Under the pieces are notes generated by a model. The model was not told where the DNA came from. It saw nothing but the letters and a program-made list of their open reading frames with translations, and did not search any database. The translations under genes were made by a program, and so were the position numbers. Below, piece after piece: positions 63,156 to 64,000 of a stretch of DNA of 64,000 bases (position 1 is its first letter; each line of letters opens with the position of its first letter). Origin of the DNA: Petrolisthes cinctipes (Eukaryota > Arthropoda > Malacostraca > Decapoda > Porcellanidae); NCBI GenBank assembly GCA_033782935.1, contig JAWQEG010000065.1, positions 707,001 to 771,000 on the forward strand. The letters are read 5' to 3'.

Positions 63156-64000
63156 TTAGCATGTTTTTAGCCTATATTTTGAAAATATTCTAGCACTGTG
63201 TAGGCATGTACAGATTGCTTCTGGGGCCCCAAAATATTGAATTTTCGGGTGTTTTGAGCCTGAATTTGAGATATAAACGGGTACAGAAGATACATGCACA
63301 TATTGACTTTGGGCATCTAAAATATCGATTTTCAGCATGTTTTGGGCCTGTATTTTGAAAATACTCTAACACTGAGTAGGCATGTACAGATTGCTTCTGG
63401 GACCCCAAAATATTGAATTTTCGGTTGTTTTGAGCCTGAATTTGAGATATAAACGGGTACAGAAGATACATGCACATATCGACTTTTGGGCACCTAAAAG
63501 ATCGATTTTCAGTATGTTTTTGGCCTGTATTTTGAAAATACTCTAACACGGAGTAGGCATGTACAGATACCTTCTGGGACCTCTAAATATCGAATTTTCG
63601 GGTGTTTTGGGAATGAATTTGAGATATCGATTTTTTGGCACCTAAAATGTCGATTTTTAGCATGTTTTTAGCCTATATTTTGAAAATATTCTAGCACTGT
63701 GTAGGCATGTACAGATTGCTTCTGGGACCCCAAAATATTGAATTTTCGGGTGTTTTGAGCCTGAATTTGAGATATAAACGGGTACAGAAGATACATGCAC
63801 ATATTGACTTTGGGCATCAAAAATATCAATTTTCAGCATGTTTGGGGCCTGAATTTTGAAAATACTCTAACACGGAGTAGGCATGTACAGATCGCTTCTG
63901 GGACCCCAAAATATCGAATTTTCGGGTGTTTAGGGCCAGAATTTGAGATATAAATGGGTACAGAAGATGCATGCACATATCGACTTTTGTGCACCTAAAA
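63156..64000 (+). repeat. Right end: D-type monomers within C-type sequence
   Basis: The TTG-type L (TCGGTTGTTTTGAG at about 63420) and GGGAATGAATTT (about 63609), both typical of domain D, appear after a C-type CTCTTAATATCG monomer, as they do at about 21.4-21.8 kb. C-type monomers (GGCATCAAAAATATCAATTTT at about 63814) then resume. The array runs off the window in the middle of a monomer. Confidence 0.7.

Larger units (their letters stand above)
1..64000 (+). repeat. Satellite DNA array, S/L monomer family, whole window
   Basis: The full window is tandem copies of one repeat family, roughly 380 monomers at a mean of about 167 bp. All copies read in the same direction, and I found no inverted copy, no unique spacer and no inserted mobile element. 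Recurrent landmarks in each monomer are TATTTTGAAAAT, GGCATGTACAGAT, CTTCTGGGACC, GAATTTTCGGGTGTTT, GAATTTGAGATAT and GATTTTCAGCATG (or variants). Monomers are 148 bp (S) or 176-177 bp (L), most often in the order S-L-L. Arrays like this are typical of centromeric or other constitutive heterochromatin in eukaryotes. That role is inferred from organisation only, because no kinetochore or chromatin data are available. The array continues past both ends of the window. Protein-coding genes are absent as far as I can see. Confidence 0.98.

Noticed and set aside
1..64000. Transposon terminal repeats, LTRs or a tandem transposon array
   Set aside because: No coding remnants, no target-site duplications and no inverted termini. 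The kb-scale repeats are whole numbers of satellite monomers apart from small indels.
1..64000. Telomere repeat, rDNA spacer or tRNA/rRNA genes
   Set aside because: I found no telomere-like short repeat run and no recognisable rRNA or tRNA sequence.
1..64000. A hidden novel gene system
   Set aside because: I looked for stretches that break the repeat pattern and found none longer than a few bases. The novelty here is in the repeat architecture only.

Overview
The whole 64 kb window is one uninterrupted, head-to-tail satellite DNA array. I see no genes, RNA genes, transposons, CRISPR arrays or unique sequence. Every base I read belongs to copies of one AT-rich repeat family (a hand count of one 177-bp unit gives 72 G+C, about 41%), all in the same orientation. 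The array is open at both edges, so it is longer than the window. This points to a nuclear eukaryotic chromosome, in centromeric, pericentromeric or other constitutive heterochromatin. A plant would fit the unit length and the CpG/TpG variation, but the sequence does not settle the species, and I do not recognise a named satellite family.

The repeat is built in layers. (1) The basic subunit is about 88 bp. (2) Two diverged subunits (A half and B half) form a 176-177 bp long monomer, L. (3) A short monomer of 148 bp, S, is an L that lacks 29 bp from its A half. (4) S and L alternate as S-L-L trimers of 501 bp, with some S-L dimers of 325 bp. (5) Sequence variants of S and L define larger higher-order repeats (HORs): a 1002-bp hexamer in the left part and a 1492-bp nonamer in the middle. 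(6) Blocks of 1 to 5 kb are themselves duplicated, with fixed offsets of 1002, 1309, 1503, 2179, 3135, 3823, 4306, 5153 and 6480 bp.

Layout: domain A (1 to about 12.9 kb) is the 1002-bp hexamer with S-L dimers. Domain B (about 12.9-18.3 kb) has a 10-bp deletion variant and a G-run variant. Domain C (about 18.3-21.5 kb) carries its own marker variants. Domain D (about 21.5-42.4 kb) is the 1492-bp nonamer domain. B-type sequence returns at about 43.3-49.9 kb, a mixed stretch follows, and C-type returns at about 52.8-63.1 kb. D-type monomers reappear briefly at 63.2-63.6 kb. The order B-C-D-B-C suggests a duplication tens of kb long, later modified by local expansion.

Many short reading frames (60-165 codons, mostly on the minus strand) exist only because 177 and 501 are multiples of three. 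They are by-products of the repeat and are not annotated as genes. Monomer boundaries are given from the first base of the TATTTTGAAAAT-like motif. Boundaries of large blocks are by eye and approximate.
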